NCBI RefSeq assembly: GCF_000275725.1
Contig: NZ_AJTS01000025.1
Span: forward strand, 1-53,877
Source: Vreelandella stevensii S18214
Lineage (GTDB): Bacteria; Pseudomonadota; Gammaproteobacteria; Pseudomonadales; Halomonadaceae
Direction of reading: 5' to 3'
DNA length: 53,877 nucleotides
Position 1 is the stretch's first letter. Every line of letters starts with the position of its first letter. Below are positions 34,601 to 43,642 of the stretch, piece after piece. A program made the position numbers and the translations under genes. A model generated the notes under the pieces. The model worked only from the letters and a program-made list of their open reading frames with translations, did no database searches and had not been told where the DNA came from.

Positions 34601-35170
34601 TTAGAACATGCCGAGCTCAAGCTTGGCTTCATCGCTCATCATGTCACGACTCCAGGCGGGGCTGAAGACGATCTCGGTATGCACCTTGCTGATCTGCGGC
34701 GCCCCCAGAATCTTGTTGCGCGCATCAGCGGCAATCACGTCGCCCATGCCACAACCGGGAGCGGTCAGCGTCATGCGGATGGTGACGATACGCTCACCGC
34801 TGATCAAGCGTTCGATACGGCATCCGTATACCAGCCCCAGATCAACGATATTGACCGGAATTTCCGGATCGAAGCAGGTACGCAGCTGATCCCAGACGAA
34901 CTGCTCGATCTCGTCATCGCTGGCTGACTCGGGCAGCGTGGGCCGCGGCAATGGTTCCAGCCCCAGCGCATCGAGATTGCGGCCCTCGATGAGATACAGC
35001 CGCCCCTCGAACCCTACGCTGACCGTGCTGCCTTTCGCCTGCATGACACTGACCACGCTATCTTCTGCCAGCGTATCCGTCTTGCCGAACGGAATGGCAA
35101 TGGCTTCTACATCACGCTGTAGCGGCAGTTTCTGGCCTCGTTCGAGGCTGGCCACTTGCTCGATATCCAT
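34601..35170 (-). CDS. sufT: Fe-S assembly protein SufT (DUF59/MIP18 domain)
   Basis: A 189-residue protein. The C-terminal 110 residues are a DUF59 domain with FDPEIPVNIVDLGLVYG and TLTAPGCGMGDVIAADARN; the N-terminal 75 residues are the extension seen in SufT proteins. It assists Fe-S cluster maturation. It begins 8 bp after the sufS stop with AAGGA upstream and is the last suf gene of the operon. Confidence 0.92.
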   Translation of the reverse strand: MDIEQVASLERGQKLPLQRDVEAIAIPFGKTDTLAEDSVVSVMQAKGSTVSVGFEGRLYLIEGRNLDALGLEPLPRPTLPESASDDEIEQFVWDQLRTCFDPEIPVNIVDLGLVYGCRIERLISGERIVTIRMTLTAPGCGMGDVIAADARNKILGAPQISKVHTEIVFSPAWSRDMMSDEAKLELGMF

Positions 35171-35178
35171 AGATGTCC

Positions 35179-36444
35179 TTAGCGTACCATTTGGATCACA
35201 CGGTTCAGCGCCGCAACGAACGCATCGACCTCTTGCAGGGTATTATACGCTGCAAACGAGGCGCGACAGGTAGCCTCGACGCCAAAATGGTGGAGCAGCG
35301 GCTGCGCACAGTGATGCCCCGTACGAATCGCCACACCCAACTGGTCGATCAGCAGCCCGATATCCTGGGAGTGGGCGCCCTCCACCACGAATGACAGCAC
35401 CCCAGCCTTGTGCGGCGCAGTGCCTAGAATGCGCAGCCCGTCGATGTGGCTGACGGCCCGAGTGGCATGGGTCAACAGCACGGCTTCCCAATCGCCAATG
35501 GCCTCGACCCCTACATCCTCCATCCACTGCAGCGCACGCCCCAGCGCAATCACTTCCGCAATGGCAGGTGTGCCGGCTTCGAACTTGTGGGGAATGTCCG
35601 CGAAGGTCGTACCCACGTCGAACGAGACGGTCTTGATCATCTCGCCGCCCCCCTGCCAAGGGGGCATGGCCTCCAGCAGCGCTGCCTTGCCATACAGCAC
35701 GCCCACGCCCGTGGGGCCGTACACCTTGTGGCCGGAGAAGGCGTAGAAGTCGGCGTCGATGTCCTGAACATCCACTTTTTGATGCGGCGTTGCCTGGGCA
35801 CCGTCGACCAGAATCAGTGCGCCCTGCTGATGGGCCAACGCGGCCATTTCCTTGACCGGGTTGATGGTCCCCAGCGCATTGGACACATGATTCACCGCCA
35901 CCAGCCGGGTACGCTCGTTGAGCAGTGTGCGATAGGCGTCCATGTCCAGCGCACCATGAGCGTCTACCGGGATCACCTTGATGGTGAAACCACGCTCGGC
36001 GGCCAACAGCTGCCAAGGCACGATATTGGAGTGGTGCTCCAGCATCGAGATGAGCACTTCGTCGCCCGCCTGCAGCTGGCTTCTGCCCCAGCTCTGGGCG
36101 ACCAGATTGATCGCCTCTGTGGTGCCCCGGGTGAAGATGATCTGGCGAGCATCTTCGGCATTGAGAAAGTCCCTGGCGCGATGACGTGTCGCTTCGAACG
36201 CGGCCGTCGCCTCATCCGCCAGGGTGTGCAGCCCACGGTGGATGTTGGCGTTGTAGCGAGCGTAGTAGTCGCCAAACACGTCGATGACCGCCTGGGGAGT
36301 CTGGCTGGTAGCAGCATTGTCCAGATAGACCAGCGGCTTGCCGTGCACTTCCCGCTGGAGCACGGGGAATTCGCGGCGCAGGGCCTCGATATCGTAGGCG
36401 GCTGTGCTGGCCGTGGTCGCTTTCTCAATCACGCTCTGGGGCAT
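35179..36444 (-). CDS. sufS: Cysteine desulfurase SufS
   Basis: A 421-residue PLP enzyme (class V aminotransferase fold, group II desulfurase) removing sulfur from cysteine for cluster assembly. The PLP lysine is Lys240 in FSGHKVYGP and the persulfide cysteine is Cys379 in TGHHCAQPL. EATRHRARDFLNA and FTRGTTEAINLVAQSWG are also typical. It follows sufD by 14 bp with AAGGAG upstream. No sufE or sufU lies nearby although SufS usually needs such a partner. Confidence 0.97.
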   Translation of the reverse strand: MPQSVIEKATTASTAAYDIEALRREFPVLQREVHGKPLVYLDNAATSQTPQAVIDVFGDYYARYNANIHRGLHTLADEATAAFEATRHRARDFLNAEDARQIIFTRGTTEAINLVAQSWGRSQLQAGDEVLISMLEHHSNIVPWQLLAAERGFTIKVIPVDAHGALDMDAYRTLLNERTRLVAVNHVSNALGTINPVKEMAALAHQQGALILVDGAQATPHQKVDVQDIDADFYAFSGHKVYGPTGVGVLYGKAALLEAMPPWQGGGEMIKTVSFDVGTTFADIPHKFEAGTPAIAEVIALGRALQWMEDVGVEAIGDWEAVLLTHATRAVSHIDGLRILGTAPHKAGVLSFVVEGAHSQDIGLLIDQLGVAIRTGHHCAQPLLHHFGVEATCRASFAAYNTLQEVDAFVAALNRVIQMVR

Positions 36445-36458
36445 GGGGGACTCCTTGA

Positions 36459-37799
36459 TTAATCGTTCAGCGCAGCCGCTGCTTCCACCAGCCCTGCCAG
36501 GTTGAAGCGCTCGGGCAGCTTGCCTGCCACCGCCAGCTCGACTCGCTCGGCAATGGCATCCAGCGTGACCTGTTCCAGCACTTCACCGGCAAAGGCCAGC
36601 GTCAGCAGGCCGCGCGCCGTGGCTTCGTCGATACCCCGTGTACGCAGCGCATAGACGGCTTCTTCATCCAGCTGGCCCGTGGTGGTGCCGTGGGAGCACT
36701 TGACGTCATCGGCGTAGATTTCCAACTCCGGCTTGGCGTTGATTTGCGCGCGGTCGGAGAGCAGCAGGTTCTGGTTGCTCTGGAAGCCTTCGATTTTCTG
36801 GCTGTCGCGCTTGACGTATACCCGGCCGTTGAAGACGCCCTGCGCGCGGTCATCCAGAATGCCCTTGTAGTTCTCGTTGGAGAACGTCAGCGGCGCGTTG
36901 TGGTTGACCTTGGTGTGGTTATCCACGTGCTGGCGACCCTGACCGAAGAACAGCCCGTACAGGTTGCTTTCGGCGCCCTGGCCGTCCAGCTCGCAAATCA
37001 GGTCGTTGCGCACCAGCGCACCGCCCAGATTCAGGTTGTAGGAGGTGTAGCGGCTGTCGCGACTCTGCTCCACGTGGATACTGGCAATGTGCAGATCGCC
37101 CAGCGGAGCTTCCTGAAGCTTGTAGTGGTTGAGGATCGCACCACGGTCCAGCATCAGCTCACCCACCACGTTGGTGAAGTTGGCAGCATCGGCTTCCCCC
37201 ACGTAGTGCTCGATCAGCGTGGCTTCACTGCGCCCAGCCGCTTCGACCAGCACCCGCGGGTGGCTCATGACCGGCGCCCCGGCCCGTGAGAGAAACTGCA
37301 GCAGAATCGGCTTTTCCACTACCGTGCCGGGCGCAATACGCACCACGGCCCCTTCTTCCACGAACGCGGTGTTGAGCGCCGAGAAGGGCGAGAACTCCAC
37401 GCCGGTCAAACGACCCAACGGGCCACCCACCGCTTCATGGTTGTCGCTGAGCGCTTTGGAGAGCGGCATGACCTGCACGCTGGAAGGCAGGCCTTCCAGG
37501 TCAGACAGCGCCGCCGAAAATACGCCATCGACGAAGGTCAGGCGATAGGCTTCCAGTGGCAGTGTCAGCGCAGCCGCCTGCGCCTGGGAGAACTCGGCGT
37601 TATCGGCCAGGGCGAAATTTCCCTGAGCAATGGCGCGCACGTCGGTGTATTTCCACTCTTCATCGCGACGGGTAGGAAAGCCCATCGCCTCGAAGCGTGC
37701 AGCCCCCGCCTGGCGGCGTGCGGCCATCCAGCTGGGCTCTGCGCCACGCTGTTGGCTGCGCGCCGCCAGCGTATCCAGAAAGGTTTGTGTCTCGCTCAT
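36459..37799 (-). CDS. sufD: Fe-S scaffold subunit SufD
   Basis: A 446-residue protein forming the SufBC2D scaffold. The right-handed beta-helix core appears in its middle (GLFFGQGRQHVDNHTKVNHN), and the C-terminal CSHGTTTGQLDEEAVYALRT contains the conserved Cys-His pair found in SufD. GFPTRRDEEWKYTD at the N-terminus is also a family signature. Its start overlaps the sufC stop by 4 bp, so the two are coupled. Confidence 0.97.
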   Translation of the reverse strand: MSETQTFLDTLAARSQQRGAEPSWMAARRQAGAARFEAMGFPTRRDEEWKYTDVRAIAQGNFALADNAEFSQAQAAALTLPLEAYRLTFVDGVFSAALSDLEGLPSSVQVMPLSKALSDNHEAVGGPLGRLTGVEFSPFSALNTAFVEEGAVVRIAPGTVVEKPILLQFLSRAGAPVMSHPRVLVEAAGRSEATLIEHYVGEADAANFTNVVGELMLDRGAILNHYKLQEAPLGDLHIASIHVEQSRDSRYTSYNLNLGGALVRNDLICELDGQGAESNLYGLFFGQGRQHVDNHTKVNHNAPLTFSNENYKGILDDRAQGVFNGRVYVKRDSQKIEGFQSNQNLLLSDRAQINAKPELEIYADDVKCSHGTTTGQLDEEAVYALRTRGIDEATARGLLTLAFAGEVLEQVTLDAIAERVELAVAGKLPERFNLAGLVEAAAALND

Positions 37800-38545
37800 G
37801 CCACGGACTCCTCGATGCCTTCGTAACCGTTGGCCTCCAGCTCTTTGGCCAACGCCGCGTCACCGGTCTTGACGATACGACCATCCATCAGGACGTGGAC
37901 CTTGTCGGGCACGATGTAGTCCAGCAGGCGCTGGTAGTGCGTGACCAGCAGAATGGCACGCTCTTCGGCGCGCAGGCTGTTGACCCCATCGGCCACGACC
38001 TTCATGGCGTCGATGTCCAGACCGGAGTCGATTTCGTCCAGCATGGCCAGCTTGGGCTGCAGCACCAGCATCTGCAGGATTTCGTTACGCTTCTTTTCAC
38101 CGCCGGAGAAGCCTTCGTTGACCGCGCGCTGCAGGAAGCTGGCATCCATTTTCATGAAGTTCAGCTTCTCTTTGACCAGCTTCATGAACTCTGGGGCGGG
38201 CATCTCGCCTTCACCACGGGCAGCGCGCTGCGCATTCAGCGCCGACTTCAGCAGGTAAATGTTCTTCACCCCCGGGATCTCAACGGGGTACTGGAAACCC
38301 AGCAGCAGGCCCGCCTGGGCGCGCTCTTCGATTTCCATTTCCAGCACGTCCTGGCCTTCGAAGGTGATGGTGCCTTGGGTGACTTCGTAGCCATCCTTGC
38401 CCGCAATGACCGCTGACAAGGTGGATTTACCCGCGCCGTTGGGGCCCATGATGGCATGCACTTCACCGGCATTGATGGTGAGCGTCAGGCCTTTCAGAAT
38501 CTCTTTGCCGTCGACGGTGACGTGTAAATCATTCACTTGCAACAT
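37796..38545 (-). CDS. sufC: Fe-S assembly ATPase SufC
   Basis: A 249-residue ABC-type ATPase powering the SufBCD scaffold. Walker A is MGPNGAGKSTL, the signature is FSGGEKKRNEILQML, and Walker B is LAMLDEIDSGLDIDA, with the switch histidine in LLVTHYQRLLDYI. Length and motifs are standard. It lies between sufB (39 bp upstream) and sufD (4-bp overlap). Confidence 0.98.
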   Translation of the reverse strand: MLQVNDLHVTVDGKEILKGLTLTINAGEVHAIMGPNGAGKSTLSAVIAGKDGYEVTQGTITFEGQDVLEMEIEERAQAGLLLGFQYPVEIPGVKNIYLLKSALNAQRAARGEGEMPAPEFMKLVKEKLNFMKMDASFLQRAVNEGFSGGEKKRNEILQMLVLQPKLAMLDEIDSGLDIDAMKVVADGVNSLRAEERAILLVTHYQRLLDYIVPDKVHVLMDGRIVKTGDAALAKELEANGYEGIEESVA

Positions 38546-38584
38546 AGTAATCGCCTTTTAAAAAATAGGGGGATGCCTGCGCGG

Positions 38585-40027
38585 TTAGCCCACCGCACCT
38601 TCAAGAGTGACGTTCAACAGTGCTTCCGCTTCTACCGCAAACTCCATCGGCAGCTCCTGGAAGACATCCTTGCAGAAGCCGTTCACGATCATGCTCACCG
38701 CATCTTCTTCCGAGATGCCGCGGCTCTGGCAGTAGAACAGCTGGTCTTCACCGATTTTCGACGTGGTGGCTTCGTGCTCGATGGTCGCCGTGCTGTTGCC
38801 GATTTCCTGGTACGGGAAAGTGTGGGCACCGCACTTGTCGCCAATCAGCAGCGAATCGCACTGGGTAAAGTTACGTGCGCCTTTAGCGCGCGGGCCGATC
38901 TTGACCATACCGCGATAGGACTGATCACTCTTGCCCGCCGAGATGCCCTTGGCCACGATGTAGGAGCGTGTGCCCTCACCGATATGGATCATCTTGGTGC
39001 CGGTATCCGCCTGCTGGCGCCCGTTGGTCACGGCCACCGAGTAGAACTCACCGATGCTGTCCTTGCCGCGCAGCACGCAAGAGGGGTATTTCCAGGTAAT
39101 CGCCGAGCCGGTTTCCACCTGTGTCCAACTGATACGCGAGCGCTCACCACGGCAGTCACCGCGCTTGGTCACGAAGTTGTAGATACCGCCCTTGCCCTCT
39201 TCATCCCCGGGGTACCAGTTCTGAACGGTGGAGTACTTGATGTAAGCATCATCCAGTGCCACCAGCTCGACCACCGCCGCGTGCAGCTGGTTTTCGTCGC
39301 GCATGGGCGCCGTGCAGCCTTCAAGATAGGAGACCTGGGCACGGCTTTCACAAATGACCAAAGTACGCTCGAACTGCCCGGTATTGGCCGCGTTGATACG
39401 GAAGTAGGTGGACAGCTCCATCGGGCAAGTGACGCCTTCCGGCACGAAGACGAACGAGCCGTCGGTGAACACCGCAGAGTTCAGCGCAGCGAAGTAGTTG
39501 TCGGCGACCGGTACGACGGTGCCCAGATACTGCTTGATCAGCTCCGGGTAGTCGCGGATGGCTTCCGAGATGGAGCAGAAAATGACCCCGGCTTCCGCCA
39601 GCTCTTTCTTGAACGTGGTAGCTACCGACACCGAATCGAATACCGCATCGACCGCCACGCCTGCCAGGGCAGCACGCTCGTGCAGCGGGATACCCAGCTT
39701 CTCATAGGTTTCCAACAGCTTGGGGTCTACCTCATCGAGGCTTTGAGGGCGGTCTTCCGGGCGCTTTGGCGCGCTGAAGTAGGAGATCGCCTGATAATCG
39801 ATGGGCGGATAGTTGAGGTGTGCCCAGGAGGGCTCTTCCATTTTCAGCCACTGACGATAGGCATCCAGACGCCACTCCAGCATCCATTCCGGCTCGCCCT
39901 TCTTTTTGGAAATGAAGGCGATGGTGTTTTCATCCAGGCCAGGTGGCAGTGTGTCGCTTTCGATATCGGTGACAAAGCCATCTTTGTACTCGCGACGAAC
40001 CAACTGTTCCATTTCTTCGCTTGCCAT
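38585..40027 (-). CDS. sufB: Fe-S scaffold subunit SufB
   Basis: A 480-residue scaffold protein. [20 protein letters not shown]-type residues near the middle ([20 protein letters not shown]) and the C-terminal [20 protein letters not shown] are family signatures. It assembles the nascent cluster together with SufC and SufD. It is the first structural gene after the Rrf2 regulator, separated by about 70 bp. Confidence 0.98.
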   Translation of the reverse strand: MASEEMEQLVRREYKDGFVTDIESDTLPPGLDENTIAFISKKKGEPEWMLEWRLDAYRQWLKMEEPSWAHLNYPPIDYQAISYFSAPKRPEDRPQSLDEVDPKLLETYEKLGIPLHERAALAGVAVDAVFDSVSVATTFKKELAEAGVIFCSISEAIRDYPELIKQYLGTVVPVADNYFAALNSAVFTDGSFVFVPEGVTCPMELSTYFRINAANTGQFERTLVICESRAQVSYLEGCTAPMRDENQLHAAVVELVALDDAYIKYSTVQNWYPGDEEGKGGIYNFVTKRGDCRGERSRISWTQVETGSAITWKYPSCVLRGKDSIGEFYSVAVTNGRQQADTGTKMIHIGEGTRSYIVAKGISAGKSDQSYRGMVKIGPRAKGARNFTQCDSLLIGDKCGAHTFPYQEIGNSTATIEHEATTSKIGEDQLFYCQSRGISEEDAVSMIVNGFCKDVFQELPMEFAVEAEALLNVTLEGAVG

Positions 40028-40096
40028 GGTGATACCCTCCGGGCAGTTGGGTGGCGAGTTGAGCTCGCCGTCAATATGAGTGAATGTGGTTGCGAC

Positions 40097-40561
40097 TTAC
40101 GCGGAAGCCGCCGATAGCGTAATGCTTTGAATGGGTAGCTGAACGGGCAGCTTGATGGGAGCAGTGTCGGCGAGGTGCGCCAGGGTGACGCTCTCCAGCA
40201 GCGTGCGAATGGCCAGGGATACGCGCTGCCAGTTGTCGGCCACACCGCAGGTAGCCACCAGGTCGCACTCGCCTTCCGCCTGGCTGCACTCGGTCATGGC
40301 CACGGGGCCTTCGATGGCGCTGATGATATCGGCGGCGGTAATCCGCGAGGCAGGGCGTGCCAGCCGATACCCGCCCTGAGCACCGCGCTGGGACTCCAGC
40401 AACCCGGCTTTAACCAGCATTTTAAGCGTCTTGCTCACGGTCGGGTGCGGCAGCTGAACGGCTTCGGCCAGATCGGCGGCGGCATGGGAAGTGTTCGGAT
40501 GGCGCGCAATTTGCGCCATCACCACCGCCGCATAGTCGGTCAGCCGAGAAAGCTTGAGCAT
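40097..40561 (-). CDS. Rrf2-family Fe-S regulator of the suf operon
   Basis: A 154-residue DNA-binding regulator with the Rrf2/IscR winged-helix N-terminus (LSRLTDYAAVVMAQIARHP, RGAQGGYRLARP) and a three-cysteine cluster site, Cys92, Cys99 and Cys105 (spacing C-x6-C-x5-C). It would bind an Fe-S cluster and report demand. As first gene of the suf operon it probably controls itself: an IscR type I-like site overlaps its promoter. It belongs to the 'SUF system regulator' branch rather than the IscR of isc operons. GGGAG lies before the ATG. Confidence 0.92.
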   Translation of the reverse strand: MLKLSRLTDYAAVVMAQIARHPNTSHAAADLAEAVQLPHPTVSKTLKMLVKAGLLESQRGAQGGYRLARPASRITAADIISAIEGPVAMTECSQAEGECDLVATCGVADNWQRVSLAIRTLLESVTLAHLADTAPIKLPVQLPIQSITLSAASA

Positions 40562-40611
40562 GGTGACTCCCGTGTGTGATGACCCGTGTGATTTAAAGGC
40601 TTACCCGTCAA

Positions 40612-40649
40612 TTGGGGACCATTTTAGTCCTGTATAAAAATGATGTGAA
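40612..40649 (-). promoter_or_regulatory. suf operon promoter with overlapping IscR-type operator
   Basis: On the minus strand, TTCACA (40644-40649) and TAAAAT (40621-40626) are separated by exactly 17 bp, a good sigma70 promoter about 60 bp before the regulator start. The -10 lies inside GACTAAAATGGTC (40617-40629), which matches 12 of 13 core positions of the IscR type I site GACTRWWWYAGTC. Cluster-loaded regulator would block the promoter. Confidence 0.7.
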
Positions 40650-40756
40650 GCCCTTCTGCAAAATCCTTCGCAAAAGTCACCACTTCGTGACACGTTCGCC
40701 GCTGATAACATCAAAAAAGCCAATCATTCTCATTCAGAAAAACTATGACAGCCTGT

Positions 40757-40789
40757 CAAGAAAACGCCCGCGAACTGATCGCAGGCGTT
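40757..40789 (-). terminator. Rho-independent terminator after the PhnA-like gene
   Basis: On the minus strand, an 11-bp stem with one mismatch (AACGCCTGCGA with TCGCGGGCGTT, 5-base loop) is followed by TTTTCTTG. It lies just past the PhnA-like stop. Confidence 0.8.
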
Positions 40790-40794
40790 GGGGG

Positions 40795-41136
40795 TCAGGC
40801 TTTCTTGACGAACATGGACTTCAATTTCATCGGGCCAATGCCGTCTATCTTGCAGTCGATGTCGTGATCACCGGACACCAGGCGGATATTCTTGACCCGA
40901 GTGCCCACCTTGACCACCAGCGAGCTGCCCTTCACCTTGAGATCCTTGATCACGGTCACCGTGTCGCCATCGGCTAGCGGGTTGCCGTTGGCATCCCGGA
41001 TACCGGAGCTGGCTGATTCGGCTTCCTCTTCACCATTTTTCGACCACTCGTGACCACACTCCGGGCACACAAGTTGCAGGCCGTCGTCATAAGTGAATTC
41101 AGAGGCGCAGGCGGGACAGTTGGGAAAGTCACTCAT
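40795..41136 (-). CDS. PhnA/YjdM-family zinc-ribbon protein
   Basis: A 113-residue protein with an N-terminal zinc ribbon (Cys7, Cys10, Cys24, Cys27) and a C-terminal PhnA domain ([17 protein letters not shown], then [20 protein letters not shown]). Relatives such as E. coli YjdM were named for phosphonate use, but the gene is not part of a phn operon and the true role is unknown. GGAG lies 8 bp before the ATG and a terminator follows. Confidence 0.92.
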   Translation of the reverse strand: MSDFPNCPACASEFTYDDGLQLVCPECGHEWSKNGEEEAESASSGIRDANGNPLADGDTVTVIKDLKVKGSSLVVKVGTRVKNIRLVSGDHDIDCKIDGIGPMKLKSMFVKKA

Positions 41137-41230
41137 GAAAAGGCTCCATCGCTATCGGGTCATCTACAGGGCGTAGAAAGCGGTGGAGCCTACACGGCTT
41201 GGGCACAATGCTCCAGCCTGAAGAGAGAGG

Positions 41231-41707
41231 TCAGTCGCGCTGGTAGGTACCGACCAGCCGATTCATGCCCAGCAGGTGCGGCTCGACGGCACGCAGCAGC
41301 TCGGGCAGCGTCAGCCCTTCGGGAAGCGTGGTTGCCTGGTCCAGCGCCAGCACCCAGAAATAGTAGAGGTGGCTACCATGGCCTTCCGGGGGCATTGGGC
41401 CGCCATAGCCGGGCTTGCCGAAATCGGACATGCCCACGGTTCCTTGGGTGGTATTCTCTTCCAGCGACGTCATATCGCCCGGCAAGTTATACAGCACCCA
41501 ATGTACGAAACCGTAGCTGCCCTCTTTCACCAGCGGGGCATCGGGATCGTGACAGATCACCGCATAGCCTTGGGTTCCTTCAGGTGCACCCTGCCAGGCC
41601 AGGTCGGGTGAGATGTCCTCGCCTTCACCGGTATGTTTGGCAGGAATGGCCTGATGCTGGCCAAAGGCGGTGCTGCTGACCTGCATGGAAGATAATGCAA
41701 ATCCCAT
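41231..41707 (-). CDS. YbhB/YbcL-type PEBP protein
   Basis: A 158-residue protein of the phosphatidylethanolamine-binding (Raf kinase inhibitor-like) family. The ligand site is visible in ICHDPDAPL and FVHWVLYNLPGDM, followed by GYGGPMPPEGHGSHLYYF, all conserved in bacterial YbhB/YbcL. The bound ligand is unknown. The ATG at 41707 has GGAG 6 bp upstream and is preferred to the ATG four codons earlier. Confidence 0.93.
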   Translation of the reverse strand: MGFALSSMQVSSTAFGQHQAIPAKHTGEGEDISPDLAWQGAPEGTQGYAVICHDPDAPLVKEGSYGFVHWVLYNLPGDMTSLEENTTQGTVGMSDFGKPGYGGPMPPEGHGSHLYYFWVLALDQATTLPEGLTLPELLRAVEPHLLGMNRLVGTYQRD

Positions 41708-41760
41708 TGTCATCTCCAAGTCGTCGTTCGTAGGTTCAACTCATCAATGTAGCCAGGCCC

Positions 41761-42357
41761 TTAACCTAAATCCAACGCCGCCGCATGACGCTGCTGCCAC
41801 TCTTCGACGAGGCGCCGATTGTCGGCATTCATGCGCTCGTCCAGCACCCCCGGCAGCTGCACGGACTCCCCGCGGGTCTTGAAAGTGATCAGCGGATCTT
41901 GCGTGGCCAGGTGCAGGGCATATAGCACCAGCATCAGCTCGTAGGCATCCTGAGTATTGAGCCTGGCCAGCAGAAGTGGCACTGCGGGCGCCCCGATCTC
42001 ACCCAGCCGCTCAGCGGCGATGTACCAGGGGCGAGGGTTATCCGGACCACCATATTGCGAAACGAAACTGCGGTCTGCCAAGCGGCTGACATAGTAAGCC
42101 GCTTCTTCTTCAGGGCTGGCCAGCAGCGGCGGCACCCAATCCGTGACCGGCGAGGTGGACGCACGCGTGGCCGAGGGTGTCACGGGCGATACCGCAGGCT
42201 CCACCGTCGAAGGAGACTCCCCTGCGCTACTGGAGGGCGAGGGCTGGCCTGCACACCCCACCAACAGCAGCACGGCTGCCCATGCTGCCGCTTTCCCCAC
42301 GCGCTTCCCCGCCACCTTCCCTACTCTCTTCCCCACGCTCCTGGCCTGCAGATACAT
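41761..42357 (-). CDS. Putative lipoprotein with helical-repeat-like C-terminus
   Basis: A 198-residue protein with a lipoprotein signal whose lipobox is LLVGC (Cys35). The signal n-region repeats KRVGK twice around VAG, giving an unusually long, positively charged start. A Ser/Pro/Thr linker follows, then a helical domain (RPWYIAAERLGEIGAPAVPL, LLARLNTQDAYELML) resembling HEAT-type repeats. I do not recognise the family. AAGGGAAG precedes the ATG at 42357. It should be anchored in the outer or inner membrane. Confidence 0.75.
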   Translation of the reverse strand: MYLQARSVGKRVGKVAGKRVGKAAAWAAVLLLVGCAGQPSPSSSAGESPSTVEPAVSPVTPSATRASTSPVTDWVPPLLASPEEEAAYYVSRLADRSFVSQYGGPDNPRPWYIAAERLGEIGAPAVPLLLARLNTQDAYELMLVLYALHLATQDPLITFKTRGESVQLPGVLDERMNADNRRLVEEWQQRHAAALDLG

Positions 42358-42552
42358 GACTCGCTTCCCTTGTTGAGCTTTCAACAGATTGTCCCTTTAT
42401 CTTGATACTCGTCCCATGCCTGGACCCGGAGTAAAGTAAATCCTGGCATGAGCTCTTGCCCGAGGAGAATCCATAGCTCAGATACTTTACCCATACGCCA
42501 CGGCCGCTCACGGCATGCGAGAAGCCTGGATTCATAAAATAAACGTAGCACT

Positions 42553-42717
42553 TTAAATCACACGGTAGAAGCGCTGCATCATCAATCGCCGATCACGGCG
42601 ATGAAGCAATGCCAAAAGGCGGGGTGCCCTGCGTTCCCAGCGCTCGGTGGGATCCAGGGTACAGACGGGCGCTGACTTTAACGGCGGTCCAGCTGGCAAT
42701 TCACCTTGCCGCCGCAA
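42553..42717 (-). pseudogene. Possible truncated 3' end of an unidentified gene
   Basis: The minus strand carries 54 open codons ending in TAA, coding for a basic, gene-like segment (LDPTERWERRAPRLLALLHR near its middle, then RRLMMQRFYRVI at the end). A stop codon directly precedes it, at the point where DNA becomes AT-rich. It may be a gene end cut by arrival of the AbiE-like module, or a chance ORF. No family was recognised. Confidence 0.3.
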
Positions 42718-42795
42718 CTATTTAAAAAACATGTTTTTTGTGACCTTATAGTACACTTGTTTTTAAAAATTCAAAATCGACATATCGCAAAGAAT

Positions 42796-42810
42796 TTAGC
42801 AAAATGCTAA
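42796..42810. promoter_or_regulatory. Inverted repeat before abiEi
   Basis: TTAGCA-aaa-TGCTAA is a perfect 6-bp inverted repeat ending 10 bp before the abiEi ATG in AT-rich DNA. AbiEi antitoxins repress their own promoter through inverted repeats, so this is the natural operator candidate. Confidence 0.5.
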
Positions 42811-42820
42811 TTTGTAAACC

Positions 42821-43642
42821 ATGAGTACACCTAAAGAAAAAAAGCTAAAGAAAGTGCTTGAAGCCATCCCGTCAGGGTTCATGGTCGATACCGCATGGCT
42901 CGAACGCCACGGTATCAGCCGTTTCCTTGCGCGGAAGTACGTTGTTAACGGCTGGCTTGAGCGCGTTAACCGCGGCGTTTTCCGGCGCCCTGCGCCGAAC
43001 GCAACAACCTCTGGCGCAATCGATTGGAAAACTTGCCTGCTTTCCATGCAGCATATTATGCGCCATAACATCCATGTGGGTGGCACAACGGCACTTGCCC
43101 AACAGGGCTACGATCACTACCTGCGTCTAGGTAGCAGTGCGCCTGTCTGGGTATATGGCAACGCCACACCCAACTGGCTAAGCAAACTGCCACTGAACGC
43201 CCCCATCGTGACTCGCAACACTTCACTATTCGCTGACCCGTCCGTCGGGCTTGCCAGAAACAACATCAACGCCGAAGACACGCTGCCATGGGACTGGATG
43301 CTCAACATGTCGGCACCCGAACGGGCGATTATGGAAGCCATGGACGAATTGCCCGACCATGAGAGTTTTCATAACCTTGATATGCTATTCGAGAGCTTGA
43401 CGACACTGCGGCCAAAAACAGTGGCAGCGTTGCTGCACAGTTGCAAGAAGATCAAGGTCAAGCGGTTGTTCTTTGTCTTTGCGGATCGCCATGACCACCC
43501 TTGGCGCAAGCGTCTCGATCCTGCAGAGTTCAACCTTGGCAGTGGCGACCGCGCACTGTTAAAAGGGGGCAAGATACATCCGCGCTATCGCATCATGGTG
43601 CCGGAAGCGTTTGTAAAGGCGGAGGTAAATGATGGCGCGTGA
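42821..43642 (+). CDS. abiEi: AbiEi-family antitoxin/transcriptional regulator
   Basis: A 273-residue protein with an N-terminal winged helix (about residues 8-58: WLERHGISRFLARKYVVNGW, then RVNRGVFRRP) followed by the AbiEi C-terminal domain (HVGGTTALAQQGYDHYLRLG, then SAPERAIMEAMDELPD). In type IV abortive-infection systems it represses its operon and counters the nucleotidyltransferase toxin AbiEii. The downstream gene begins like AbiEii but is only 71 codons, so the antitoxin appears orphaned. The 5' region is AT-rich compared with the rest of the window, consistent with transfer. Confidence 0.9.
   Translation: MSTPKEKKLKKVLEAIPSGFMVDTAWLERHGISRFLARKYVVNGWLERVNRGVFRRPAPNATTSGAIDWKTCLLSMQHIMRHNIHVGGTTALAQQGYDHYLRLGSSAPVWVYGNATPNWLSKLPLNAPIVTRNTSLFADPSVGLARNNINAEDTLPWDWMLNMSAPERAIMEAMDELPDHESFHNLDMLFESLTTLRPKTVAALLHSCKKIKVKRLFFVFADRHDHPWRKRLDPAEFNLGSGDRALLKGGKIHPRYRIMVPEAFVKAEVNDGA

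Larger units (their letters stand above)
42358..42820. other. 463-bp gap before the AbiE-like locus
   Basis: The left part (to about 42550) shows no convincing gene. A minus-strand ORF remnant lies at 42553-42717. From about 42720 base composition turns strongly AT-rich up to the abiEi start, including a 6-bp inverted repeat just before the ATG. The change marks the probable left edge of an acquired module. Confidence 0.5.

Noticed and set aside
40717-40745. Fur-box-like sequence before the suf operon
   Set aside because: Only about 12 of 19 consensus positions match and it lies 70-100 bp upstream of the promoter, too weak and too far for a confident call.
42420-42540. Possible insertion-sequence end next to the lipoprotein gene
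   Set aside because: A minus-strand frame looked faintly transposon-related, but no terminal inverted repeats, target duplication or transposase motif could be found.
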